Shown here piece after piece: positions 38,301 through 49,571 of a DNA stretch of 64,000 nucleotides. How positions within the stretch are numbered: the first letter of the stretch is position 1; every line of letters starts with the position of its first letter. Made by a program: the position numbers and the translations under genes. Source of the stretch: Liolophura sinensis (Eukaryota; Mollusca; Polyplacophora; Chitonida; Chitonidae); the NCBI RefSeq assembly GCF_032854445.1, contig NW_027017953.1:436501-500500 (forward strand). The letters are read 5' to 3'. The notes below the pieces were generated by a model. It searched no databases. It had not been told where the DNA came from and was given only the letters and a program-made list of their open reading frames with translations.

Positions 38301-41300
38301 TGTGTGTTACACAACAGTGGGAAACAGCAACTGTTATATACCTGTGATGTGTGTTACACAACAGTGGGTAACAGCAACTGTTACATACCTGTGATGTGGG
38401 TAACAGCAACTGTTACATACCTGTGATGTGTGTTACACAACAGTGGGTAACAGCAACTGTTACATACCTGTGATGTGTGTTACACAACAGTGGGTAACAG
38501 CAACTGTTACATACCTGTGACGCGTGCTACACAACAGTGGGCAACAGCAACTGTTATATACTTGTGACGTGTTGTATGCAACAGTGGGCAACAGCAACAG
38601 AATGTGTTTTACAACAGTGGGCAACAGCAACAAAATGTGTTACACAACAGTGGGCAACAGCAACAAAATGTGTTACACAACAGTGGGCAACAGCAACAAA
38701 AAGTGCTACACAACTTTGGGCAACAGCAACAAAATATGCTACACAACAGTGGGCAACAGCAACAAAAATAGAAATCTTTTTGAAGATCTTTCTGGCAATT
38801 TCCTTTTGTGAAAAGAAAAGGATCATCATCAATTTTCATGCAACATTAAAGACAAACACAAACTAAACTTTATCACTGAAAACATTGTCAATAGTGTAAA
38901 TCACATGAAAGGCAGAGTGACTATAACTGATATATAAATGCCACCTTTTGATTATTTTTATTCCTACACTGGAAGCCACTGAGTGTGTGGCTTCAGAACT
39001 AGCCTTGGATTATAAATTTACAGCTTCTACTGCTCTCTCAGTTTATAGTGAACTGTAAATTTAAAGCGTCTACTGCTTTCTTAGTTTATAGTGAACTGTA
39101 AATTTACAGCGTCTACTGCTCTCTTAGTTTGTAGTGGACTGTAAATTTACAGCTTCTACTGTAAATTTCTGGCTTTTACTGCTCTCTCTCAGTTTGTAGT
39201 GAACTGTAAATTTATGGCTTTTATGTTTGTCTTAGTTTATAGTTTACTGCGTCTACTGCTCTCTTAGTTTATAGTGGACTGTAAATTTATGGCTTCTACA
39301 GCTCTCTTAGTTTATAGTGGACTGTAAATTTATGGCTTCTACAGCTCTCTCTCAGTTTATAGTGAACTGTAAATTTATAGCTTCTACTTTTCTCAGTTTA
39401 TAGTGGACTGAAAATTGATAGCTTCTATCGCTCTCAATTTATAGTGGACTGTAAACACCTCACAATGTCACACAGCGTATTCGACAGCAATGACATTGCA
39501 GGATACCAGGTCAGACAGACTGGCAATCTCCAGGTTTATTATCTGTCACACGCCTGTGAAGTGTTACACACCTGTTAAGTGTTACACAACAGTAGGCTCA
39601 CATGCCCTAAATACCTCACAACATCACCACAACCTTACACAGTGTATTCCACAGAGATCAGATTATGGGACTCTGTGTTGGCAGTCCCTTGGTTTTTAGT
39701 GGACTGTAAATTCATAGCTTTTGCTGCTCTCTCAGTTTATATAAAGCGGACTGGAAGTTTATAACTTCTGCCGCTGTCAATTAATGGAAAACAAGTCTTT
39801 TTCAATCCATGAGACAGACTACCATCAGAATTTGTGAGCGTGGTTTTCAATAAACAGATGCAAAGTATTTTTCTTTTTACCAGATAATCCTGAATCTGTT
39901 CCATGATACTACAGCCTGTAGTACAGGTCTAAGTGGGATGTTTTTCCATGTTTTCCAGGGAGTTCTATGTCACTGGCCATGGGTTTGTTCCATGATACTA
40001 CAGGTCTAAGTGGGATGTTTTTCCATGTTTTCCAGGGAGTTCTATGTCACTGGCCATGGGTTTGTTCCATGATACTACAGGTCTAAGTGGGATGTTTTTC
40101 CATGTTTTCCAGGGAGTTCTATGTCACTGGCCATGGGTTTGTTCCATGATACTACAGGTCTAAGTGGGATGTTTTTCCATGTTTTCCAGGGAGTTCTATG
40201 TCACTGGCCATGGGTTTGTCATGTGGGGGTCTCATGGGAATTGGGGCCTATCAGACGTCAGTGGACCCCCGGAATATTTGGCTGTCTTTAGGTAAGTCTG
40301 TATGAAAGTCTGTATAGTCATGGTGCTGGTTCTAAATTAGCATGAAAGCATTTGGTTTGACAAGGAGGACAGGTAAGAGCAGATAGGTTATCATCAGGAC
40401 ACTCAGTGACAGTAATCTGTGAATGGTCTGGGTGTCATGTCTGCTGCTCAAGACAGATTGTTGCCACATAATCAACATATATCACATGCTGATTCAGCTG
40501 TAAACAGATTGTTGTCACATGGTGCAACATATGTAACATGCTGATTCGGCTGTAAGCAGATTGTTGTCACATGGTGCAACGTATGTAACATGCTGATTCA
40601 GCTGTAAACAGATTGTTGTCACATGGTGCAAGATATGTAACATGCTGATTCGGCTGTAAGCAGATTGTTGTCACATGGTGCAACATATGTAACATGCTGA
40701 TTCGGCTGTAAACAGATGGTTGCCACATGGTGCAACATATGTAACATGCTGACTCAGCTGTAAACAGATTGTTGTCACATGGTGCAACATATGTAACATG
40801 CTGATTCGGCTGTAAACAGATTGTTGCCACATGGTGCAACATATGTAACATGCTGATTCGGCTGTAAACAGATTGTTGCCACATAATCAACATATATCAC
40901 ATGCTGATTCAGCTGTAAACAGATGGTTGTCACATGGTGCAACATATATAACATGCTGATTCGGCTGTAAACAGTTTGTTGTCACATGGTGCAACGTATG
41001 TAACATGCTGATTCAGCTGTAAACAGATTGTTGTCAAATGGTGCAACATATGTAACATGCTGATTCGGCTGTAAACAGATTGTTGTCACATGCTGCAACA
41101 TATGTAACATGCTGATTCAGCTGTAAACAGATTGTTGTCACATGGTGCAACGCATGTAACATGCTGATTCAGCTGTAAACAGATTGTTGTCACATGGTGC
41201 AAGATATGTAACATGCTGATTCGGCTGTAAACAGATTGTTGTCACATGGTACAACATATATAACATGCTGATTCAGCTGTAAACAGATTGTTGTCACATG

Positions 41301-44300
41301 GTACAACATATATAACATGCTGATTCGGCTGTAAACAGATTGTTGTCACATGGTGCAACATATATAACATGCTGATTCGGCTGTAAACAGATTGTTGTCA
41401 CATGGTGCAACGTATGTAACATGCTGATTCAGCTGTAAACAGATTGTTGTCACATGGTGCAACATATGTAACATGCTGATTCGGCTGTAAACAGATTGTT
41501 GTCACATGGTGCAACATATATAACATGCTGATTCGGCTGTAAACAGATTGCTGTCACATGGTGCAACGTATGTAACATGCTGATTCGGCTGTAAACAGAT
41601 TGCTGTCACATGGTGCAACATATGTAACATGCTGATTCGGCTGTAAACAGATGGTTGTCACATGCTGCAACATATGTAACATGCTGATTCAGCTGTAAAC
41701 AGATTGTTGTCACATGGTGCAACGCATGTAACATGCTGATTCAGCTGTAAACAGATTGTTGTCACATGGTGCAAGATATGTAACATGCTGATTCGGCTGT
41801 AAACAGATTGTTGTCACATGGTACAACATATATAACATGCTGATTCAGCTGTAAACAGATTGTTGTCACATGGTACAACATATATAACATGCTGATTCGG
41901 CTGTAAACAGATTGTTGTCACATGGTGCAACATATGTAACATGCTGATTCGGCTGTAAACAGATTGTTGTCACATGGTGCAACGTATGTAACATGCTGAT
42001 TCAGCTGTAAACAGATTGTTGTCACATGGTGCAACATATGTAACATGCTGATTCGGCTGTAAACAGATTGTTGTCACATGGTGCAACATATATAACATGC
42101 TGATTCGGCTGTAAACAGATTGCTGTCACATGGTACAACATATGTAACATGCTGATTCGGCTGTAAACAGATGGTTGTCACATGGTGCAACGTATGTAAC
42201 ATGCTGACTCGGCTGTAAACAGATTGTTGCCACATAATCAACATATATCACATGCTGATTCAGCTGTAAACAGATTGTTGCCACATGGTGCAACATATGT
42301 AACATGCTGATTCGGCTGTAAACAGATGGTTGTCACATGGTGCAACGTATGTAACATGCTGATTCGGCTGTAAACAGATTGTTGTCAAATGGTACAACAT
42401 ATGTAACATGCTGACTCGGCTGTAAACAGATTGTTGTCACATGGTGCAACATATGTAACATGCTGATTCAGCTGTAAACAGATTGTTGTCAAATGGTACA
42501 ACATATGTAACATGCTGATTCAGCTGTAAACAGATTGTTGTCACATGGTGTAACGTATGTAACATGCTGATTCAGCTGTAAACAGATTGTTGTCAAATGG
42601 TACAACATATGTAACATGCTGATTCGGCTGTAAACAGATTGTTGTCAAATGGTACAACATATATAACATGCTGATTCAGCTGTAAACAGATTGTTGTCAA
42701 ATGGTACAACATATGTAACATGCTGATTCAGCTGTAAACAGATTGTTGTCACATGGTGCAACGTATGTAACATGCTGATTCGGCTATAAACAGATTGTTG
42801 TCACATGGTGCAACATATATAACATGCTGATTCAGCTGTAAACAGATTGTTGTCACATGGTGCAACATATATAACATGCTGATTCAGCTGTAAACAGATT
42901 GTTGTCAAATGGTGCAACATTTATGATTTTGGGGAAGAAGATGACCATGTAAAATGTTAATGTCATCTTAGCGAAAGCCATATAATGGCACCTGTTTTAG
43001 GATGATTTGGTACAATTAACCTGCGTGTGAACTGTTTCAGCTGTGAGTGCATTGCTGACTTGTGTGATGGGCTACAGGTTCTCTAACTCTGGGAAGTTCA
43101 TGCCAGCCGGACTTGTTGCCAGCCTCAGGTACACCTCTTACCTTTGTCTTGTGGATACTGTGTAGTGTATATAGTGAGTACTGTGTAGTGTATATCGTGA
43201 GTAGTGTGTAGTGTATATCTTGGGTACTGTGTAATGTATATCATGGGTATTGTATAGTGTATATCATGGGTACTGTGTAGTGTATATCATGGGTACTGTG
43301 TAGTGTATATTGTGGATACTATGTAGTGTATATCTTGGGTACTGTGTGGTGTATATCATGGATACTGTGTAGTGTATATCATGAATACTGTGTAGTGTAT
43401 AATTGTATCATGGAAACTGTGTAGAGTATATCATGGGTACTGTGTTTTGTATATTGTGGATACCGTGTAATGTATACATGTATCAGCTGTGTAGTACAGC
43501 TGTGGATACTGTGTAGTGTATATCGTGGGTACGGTGTAGTATGGATATCATGGATACTGTGTAGTGTATATCATGGGTACTGTGTAGTGTGTATCGTGGA
43601 TACTGTGTAGTATGGATATCATGGATACTGTGTAGTGTATATCGTGGATACTGTGTGGTGTGTACCATGGATACAGTGTAGTGTATATCATGGATACTGT
43701 GTAGTGTATATCATGGATACTGTGTAGTGTATATCGTGGATACTGTGTGGTGTATATCGTGGATACTGTGTAGTGTTTATCATGGGTACTATGTAGTGTA
43801 TATTGTGGATACTGTGTAGTGTATATTGTGGATACTGTGTGGTGTATATTGTGGATACTGTGTGGTGTGTACCATGGATACAGTGTAGTGTATATCATGA
43901 ATACTGTGTATGTATATGTGTATCGTGGAAACTGTGTAGAGTATATCATGGGTACTGTGTTGTGTATGTATATCATGGACACCGCGTAGTGTGTAAATAT
44001 ACATGTGTCAGCTGTGTAGCACAAAGGCCACAATGTAACACCCACCATCCCACCCGCCATCCTAACTTTAGTTTTACATGGGCCTGAACTGCTTTGCTGG
44101 CCTAGGCCTACTTCTACGAAGCCCACCTAAGGGTATGAGGGTACATAACGGCAGTGTCGACATAATTTCTACATCGCTGGTTGCCATGGTATTTACACGC
44201 TCATAATGTTAAGAAGGCTTCGTACACTTTGTACAATGGTTAGAGTGGCTGCCTCGTAGTTAACATACAGGGAATCAAACCCAGGTCTGGTCATACCAAA

Positions 44301-47300
44301 CATTTTAAAAATGGTACTTGTTGCTGTCTCGCTGTGCGCTCAGCACTAAGTTTAGAGCCAGCTAACAGGACTGGGTTGCCTGGTGTTCAGATATCGTGAC
44401 TGGGTGGGATGTCATGTCTGGTGTCTTCGGCATAATACTTCAGTGGTACCAGCACTTTCGTGACATGAGCTCGCCCAGCCACAAGATGTATTTACACATG
44501 CACACAGGCCCAATGACTCATTGTTGTGATGAGACTGATAAATTGTTAAGCTCGACGTAAAAAGTATGCACACATACATGCACACTTACATACATGGGCC
44601 AGGGTCTCCATGGCTCAGTTGGTTAGATCGCTAGGGCCGCATAATCACCCAGGAGCCTCTCACCAATGCTGTCGCTGTGAATTCAAGCCCAGCTCATGCT
44701 GGCTTCCTTGCCGGCTGAACGTGGAAAGGTCTGCTAGCAACGTGCAGATGGTCATGGGTTTTCCCTGGGCTCTGCCCAGTTTCCTCCCACCATAATGCTG
44801 GCCATCGTCATATAGGTGAAATATTCTTGAGTGCGGCGTAAAACACCTATCAAATAAAAATAAATATAAACATCAAATAAATAAATAAATACTTACTTAG
44901 GCCCTGAAATAAATTAAAAAATCGATACGCTTTCTGAAAATTTTGTCTTCAGAAAAAACAAATTTTAACATTTGAAGTACATTATGTGATTAAATGTACT
45001 TATCCGTATTGGTTGGCAATTTTGAAACTGCGCATATCTAAAGCTGTGTAAGGCAGAAGATGGGGGACAACTGTGGATTGTTTTGATCATATCAGACATT
45101 GCAAAGTGAGAATAATGTTACACATTAGTCACTTCAACTGTGTTGAGAGCTATGCGATTGGCTTATCAAGAGAGTTGGGGGCCTCTGTGGCACAGTGGGT
45201 TAGCATACTTATGCAGTGTAATGACCCAGGAGCCTCTCACCAATACGGTCACTGTGAGTTCAAGTCCAGCTCATGCTGGCTTCCTCTCCGGCCGTAAGTG
45301 GGAAGGTCTGCCAGCAATGTGCAGATGGTGGTTGGTTTCCCCTGTGTACTGCTCGGTTTCCTCCCACCATAATGCTGGCCACTGTTGTATAAGTGAAATA
45401 TTCTTGAGTGCGGCGTAAAACACCAATCAAATAAATAAATATTAACAGAGTTAAGAGCTATGCAATTGGCTTATCAAAGCAGTTAAGATCTATGCGATTG
45501 GCTGATCAACCGATTTCAGAGCTATACGATTGGCTTAGAGCAGTTCATTGATAAAAATCAGCCAGTGAAAAGCTACACATGCGTCAAACTGTTTTACGAC
45601 GTGATTTTGTTGTCTGCATTGAGTGCAAAAATATAGAGACTCTATGCTATGGAGGGTCCTTCATCAGTTTCACCTCTTGTAACATAAGAATGATGTTTCC
45701 ATTTTTTAATTTTCTTGTCTGGTAGAGTGTAGCTGCTTTTCAGCTGGGTTATTGTACATGCTGACATGCACACTAAGCACTCATGTTGTCAGGACTCCTC
45801 GACATCTTCCTTTGTATGACAGGCATGTTTGTGAACTGTTGGAAACAAGTATCTGTTGCTCTGTTATATATAGATGATAATGTCAAATATCCAGCCAAAC
45901 TTGTCAGTAAAGGTAGTCCTGAAGTGTATATTTTTCCTGTGTATAAATGTTACACTTTGGAGTCACACCTTCTACATGTCTATAAGAGAAACATGGTATA
46001 AATGTTACACTTTGGAGTCACATCTTCTACATGATAACATAATCTTGCTGATTGGAAGCTTAAATACTTTTCAGTACTTAGTACTTTTTCAACAATGCAT
46101 TTATGGCATAAACAGAATCTCCAACTTTTAACCCTGCAGTATCAGATTTATTAAACTTGTCCAAAAAAAGAGAAGTTTTAAATTTGATATTACACCATCA
46201 CTCATTGGAGATTCTCCATGTATTTATACTTTATTGTTTCATTGTGTTTGAGGAGTCTTGTCTTGGGACTAGACTACATGTACATCTGTCTGTCATTGTG
46301 TTTGAGGAGTCTTGTCTTGGGACTTGACTACATGTACATCTGTCTTTCATTGTGTTTGAGGAATCTTGTCTTGGGACTAGACTACATGTACATCTGTCTG
46401 TCATTGTGTTTGAGGAGTCTTGTCTTGGGACTAGACTACATGTACATCTGTCTGTCGTGTTTGAGGAGTCTTGTCTTGGGACTAGACTACATGTACATCT
46501 GTCTGTCGTTGTGTTTGAGGAATCTTGTCTTGGGACTTGACTACATGTACATATGTCTTTCAATGTGTTTGAGGAATCTTGTCTTGGGACTAGACTACAT
46601 GTACATCTGTCTGTCATTGTGTTTGAGGAGACTTGTCTTGGGACTAGACTTCATGTACATCTGTCTGTCGTTGTGTTTGAGGAATCTTGTCTTGGGACTA
46701 GACTACATGTACATCTGTCTGTCATTGTGTTTGAGGAATCTTGTCTTGGGACTAGACTACATGTACATCTGTCTGTCGTTGTGTTTGAGGAGTCTTGTCT
46801 TGGGACTTGACTACATGTACATCTGTCTTTCATTGTGTTTGAGGAGACTTGTCTTGGGACTAGACTTCATGTACATCTGTCTGTCATTGTGTTTGAGGAG
46901 TCTTGTCTTGGGACTAGACTACATGTACATCTGTCTGTCATTGTGTTTGAGGAGTCTTGTCTTGGGACTTGACTACATGTACATCTGTCTTTCATTGTGT
47001 TTGAGGAGACTTGTCTTGGGAATAGACTTCATGTACATCTGTCTGTCATTGTGTTTGAGGAGACTTGTCTTGGGACTAGACTTCATGTACATCTGTCTGT
47101 CGTTGTGTTTGAGGAATCTTGTCTTGGGAATAGACTTCATGTACATCTGTCTGTCGTTGTGTTTGAGGAATCTTGTCTTGATATTAGACTGCATGTACAT
47201 CTGTCTTTCATTGTGTTTGAGGAATCTTGTCTTGGGAATAGACTACATGTACATCTGTCTGTCGTGTTTGAGGAATCTTGTCTTGATATTAGACTGCATG

Positions 47301-47630
47301 TACATCTGTCTTTCATTGTGTTTGAGGAATCTTGTCTTGGGAATAGACTATATGTACATCTGTCTGTTGTTGTGTTTGAGGAATCTTGTCTTGATATTAG
47401 ACTGCATGTACATCTGTCTTTCATTGTGTTTGAGGAATCTTGTCTTGGGAATAGACTACATGTACATCTGTCTGTCGTTGTGTTTGAGGAATCTTGTCTT
47501 GATATTGGACTGCATGTACATCTGTCTTTCATTGTGTTTGAGGAGTCTTGTCTTGGGACTTGACTACATGTACATCTGTCTTTCCAGCATCCTGATGCTC
47601 ATCAGATTTGGCTCCAGACTGTTGCAGTGA
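35279..47630 (+). CDS. TMEM14C: TMEM14C-like mitochondrial membrane protein, complete four-exon gene
   Basis: Exons 35279-35351, 40190-40291, 43041-43128 and 47588-47630 join in phases 1, 1 and 2 into a 101-codon protein; the human family members have about 112. All junctions are GT-AG. The product matches the TMEM14 (UPF0136) family throughout: [10 protein letters not shown] in the first membrane segment, [16 protein letters not shown] in the second to third, and [17 protein letters not shown] before the last. Four short hydrophobic segments span the whole protein. Vertebrate TMEM14C lies in the mitochondrial inner membrane and supports porphyrin handling in haem synthesis; invertebrates may have a single TMEM14, so A versus C assignment is inferred. 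Introns of 4.8, 2.7 and 4.5 kb are largely minisatellites, and the exon-2 acceptor is itself tandemly repeated. The gene is convergent with PAK1IP1, 1.9 kb between stop codons. Confidence 0.93.
35880..36140 (+). mobile_element. tRNA-derived SINE in TMEM14C-like intron 1
   Basis: A-box TGGCTCAGTCGG is present but the first head bases are lost; B-box GAGTTCAAGTCC; a roughly 10-bp internal deletion removes TTCCTCTCCG after CATGCTGG; tail GTACGGCGTAAAACACCAAT plus A run and AATAAATAA. Same strand as the host gene. Confidence 0.88.
36700..38770. repeat. 47-bp minisatellite, about 44 copies (TMEM14C-like intron 1)
   Basis: The unit is GGGCAACAGCAACTGTTACA plus TACCTGTGATGTGTGCTACACAACAGT; 44-bp and truncated 28-bp forms occur. 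A block at about 37707-37920, including the short GATGTGGGTAACAGC unit, recurs at about 38207-38420, exactly 500 bp later. Confidence 0.95.
39000..39460. repeat. Degenerate ~45-bp array (TMEM14C-like intron 1)
   Basis: Units contain AGTTTATAGTGGACTGTAAA plus TTTATGGCTTCTACTGCTCTCTT, with frequent indels. One further isolated unit lies at about 39690-39760. Confidence 0.85.
39897..40216 (+). repeat. 77-bp tandem repeat containing the exon-2 splice acceptor, 4 copies
   Basis: Four copies of a unit that includes TTTTTCCATGTTTTCCAG followed by the first exon bases GGAGTTCTATGTCACTGGCC. The AG dinucleotides end at 39958, 40035, 40112 and 40189, exactly 77 bp apart. Only the last continues into the full exon. 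Unit length is not divisible by three. Confidence 0.97.
40190..40291 (+). CDS. TMEM14C: TMEM14C-like exon 2
   Basis: Acceptor TGTTTTCCAG ends at 40189; donor TTAG|GTAAGT follows 40291. The 102 bases run from phase 1 to phase 1. Encodes [16 protein letters not shown], matching the conserved GAYQ-S-DPRN-W block. The acceptor and the first roughly 30 exon bases also occur three times just upstream at 77-bp spacing. Confidence 0.93.
   Translation, partial: GVLCHWPWVCHVGVSWELGPIRRQWTPGIFGCL
40449..42920. repeat. 52-bp minisatellite, about 47 copies (TMEM14C-like intron 2)
   Basis: The unit is ACAGATTGTTGTCACATGGT plus GCAACATATGTAACATGCTGATTCGGCTGTAA. Variant pattern at about 41090-41340 (CATGCTGCAAC, then AACGCATG, then CAAGATATG, then two GTACAACATATAT units) recurs at about 41660-41910, 572 bp or 11 units later. 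It fills about 90% of intron 2. Confidence 0.96.
43041..43128 (+). CDS. TMEM14C: TMEM14C-like exon 3
   Basis: Acceptor AACTGTTTCAG; donor CTCAG|GTACAC. The 88 bases end in phase 2. Encodes [20 protein letters not shown], corresponding to the conserved FMPAG motif of the family. A 23-bp array starts within about 20 bases of the donor. Confidence 0.93.
43145..43990. repeat. 23-bp minisatellite, about 36 copies (TMEM14C-like intron 3)
   Basis: The unit is GATACTGTGTAGTGTATATC plus GTG or ATG. It starts almost directly after the exon-3 donor. A larger segment around 43390-43500 (AATTGTATCATGGAAACTGT, then ACATGTATCAGCTGTGTAG) recurs near 43900-44020. Confidence 0.92.
44215..44575. mobile_element. 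Putative second SINE-type element
   Basis: Contains a tRNA-like opening (AATGGTTAGAGTGGCTGCCT ... AATCAAACCCAGG) and phrases such as GACTGGGTGGGATGTCATGT, TGTCTTCGGCATAATACTTC and AAGCTCGACGTAAA that I associate with dispersed molluscan repeats. Boundaries are approximate and no target duplication was found. Confidence 0.4.
44598..44890 (+). mobile_element. tRNA-derived SINE in TMEM14C-like intron 3, diverged
   Basis: Head GGTCTCCATGGCTCAGTTGG with A-box intact; B-box changed to GAATTCAAGCCC; tail GTGCGGCGTAAAACACCTAT with a long A/T-rich run. Many substitutions suggest an older insertion than the copy at 24310. Confidence 0.88.
45178..45445 (+). mobile_element. tRNA-derived SINE inserted in a short tandem repeat (intron 3)
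   Basis: Head GCCTCTGTGGCACAGTGGGT, B-box GAGTTCAAGTCC, tail GTGCGGCGTAAAACACCAAT. It splits a small array: GAGAGCTATGCGATTGGCTT lies before it (about 45145) and related units (AGAGCTATGCAATTGGCTTA and two more) follow it to about 45540. Confidence 0.88.
46240..47585. repeat. 54-bp minisatellite, about 25 copies, abutting TMEM14C-like exon 4
   Basis: The unit contains GTGTTTGAGGAGTCTTGTCT, TGGGACTAGACTACATGTAC and ATCTGTCTTTCATT. It is 18 codons long and open for 470 codons on + (46218-47630) in the exon-4 frame, with a hydrophobic Leu/Cys-rich peptide, and also open on minus. Distal units alternate with a GATATTAGACTGCATG variant as a 108-bp dimer. Confidence 0.96.
47588..47630 (+). CDS. 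TMEM14C: TMEM14C-like exon 4 (terminal)
   Basis: Acceptor CTGTCTTTCCAG; the exon supplies [14 protein letters not shown] and TGA. It aligns with the end of the last membrane segment of the family. The polypyrimidine tract is the end of the last unit of the adjoining 54-bp array. Confidence 0.9.
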
Positions 47631-49503
47631 GATGATTGGATGACGGACAGCAAAATGGGAACAACGTCGCAAATGTACATGGTTGCAGTTTAATATTCCA
47701 TCACTGGTTGTGATAAAAACAGACATTTGGGTTGTCGGGAGAAATGATGGTGATTGACCTACAGAAGATATTCAAGGGACACTGAACCGAGAAAAGTGGA
47801 TAATGACGTAATCTGTTGTGGCTAGTAATCACATTAGACTTGCCATCGATACAGCCATTGTTTTAATTGGTACGCTCCAGGGTGATTGTCCCTGTACTAA
47901 GCGGTTGTAGCATAAGGCACATTCACATTTCAAGTTGGGCAATACTACACTTGCCATAACAGATTAGAAGACAATGGCCTTTGAAGTTTTATTCTTCATC
48001 TGCTTTCGAAGGCTAATTTAACAACAGCACTTTAAGGTCACACATTCTACTTGGTATTTTCAGTGTCTCCATAATATTTGCTTTGAGTTACTTCAAATGG
48101 AATTATGATTTAGGATGTAGAGTTTTAATGACACAGATATTTACTGTGAACACTCACATTAATAGTGTGTTTGTGTACACAGAAATACTCCACTTGTACA
48201 TATCCAATACCATGTAGGGGTACTTAAACTTGATTTGATCAAGTTTGTCACATTTCACATACAGCAACTTTTACAGCCTTGATCCAACAGGCAGAGAAGA
48301 CTCGATCCACTCGACTTGATAGCTGATGAATATTAATAAATATGGTATTTATGAACAGAAAATGAACAGAAAAAAAACAACCACATGCATAGGTTCCTCT
48401 CCCTCTTTAGTATGACTGAGGACAAAACCAGCCAGAACAGCTAGCTGCTTCTTTCACAAACATTTAAAAAATAAATGAAACTGTAATTCTGCATAGTTTT
48501 AAACGGTCTTTTTAGTGATACCTACTTTGAATTTTTCAGGTCTTTTCCTTTAATGAAGGTGAGTTAATCACACTATTTGGTTTACTGTCTGCTTCTGGTA
48601 TAGAATAGATCAGGGAAATGGATTTCCTTGGTCAATGTACATAATTTCATATGAAGAAGATAACTCAGTGGCACCAGTGATAGCTTGTCATTTAGAATGT
48701 TTTCACAATGTTCAATGTATGTACCGTCTTGTGTGTGTGTGTGTACATATACTTGTGGATTAATGTATGACTGCGACTTTTCATCGAGGACCTTGCAATT
48801 TTGTTTCTGCTAAATTTCAGAGAAACTGGCGGTGTTACTTTTGTCATGTTGAATTTTAGAATGCTTTGGTTAACTTGTGTAATACTTTTTTAAAATATTT
48901 TGTTCATTTATATCATCTGATTGCTACTCCCGGACTGGTTAATGCATCAGACAGCTCAAAATGCAGTACGTCCCTGTGTACAAAATGAAAAACTTGCTTG
49001 GTGCTAGGTTGTATGTCTTAGTTTTTAGTTACACATGAAATAAAGAAATTCCTCATATATTTACAACATACTCTGTTCATATGAAGTTTTTCATTGAAGA
49101 TGAAGTGCAGAGATGAATGAAGGTTTATGCCTGATAATTTCTAGAGCGGATTGGGCTGCTCATATGGTGGTGTGGTCACACATGGTCTTTAATGTTCATC
49201 TGATGACCCAGAGTGCTAGAGGACAGGACGCTGCTGGAGAAAACCAGGGTGGTGGAGGAAACCAAAGAACTGTGTAAATTAAATGTTCTGCATTTTTTTT
49301 CGTAAAATCAAAATTTCATGCACGCAGCGCCACTTAGAATAAAAGTTACACAAAATAATTTCAGAAATATGTCTTAAAAATTGGGTGAAGACAGGGTGTG
49401 AACAAATGAAAAAGCCCTAAATATGATAATAAAAAAACTGAAAATGCAGGTCAATGAGCTAAAATTTCAACATTTAATGATGATTACAATGCAAATTGCA
49501 AGC
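47631..49503. other. Convergent intergenic region and 3' UTRs
   Basis: Lies between the stop codons of TMEM14C-like (+) and PAK1IP1 (-). AATAAA hexamers on + near 48471 and 49038 are candidate poly(A) signals for the former. For the latter only an ATTAAA on minus near 49475 was noticed. No coding exon or array was seen. Confidence 0.45.
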
Positions 49504-49571
49504 TTATGAAACTTTCTTTGGATTTCTCCTTTTCTTCTTCATGGACCTATGCTCCGAAGGTGGAAATTCAT
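49504..49571 (-). CDS. PAK1IP1: PAK1IP1 terminal exon
   Basis: Acceptor (minus) CCTTTGAACAG; completes a split GAT codon, then encodes EFPPSEHRSMKKKRRNPKKVS and TAA at 49506-49504. The Lys/Arg-rich end matches the nucleolar-type tail of the family. Confidence 0.88.

Noticed and set aside
39897-40189. Three extra upstream copies as alternative TMEM14C exons
   Set aside because: They hold only the acceptor and about 30 coding bases, have no donor at the matching place, and 77-bp spacing breaks the frame.
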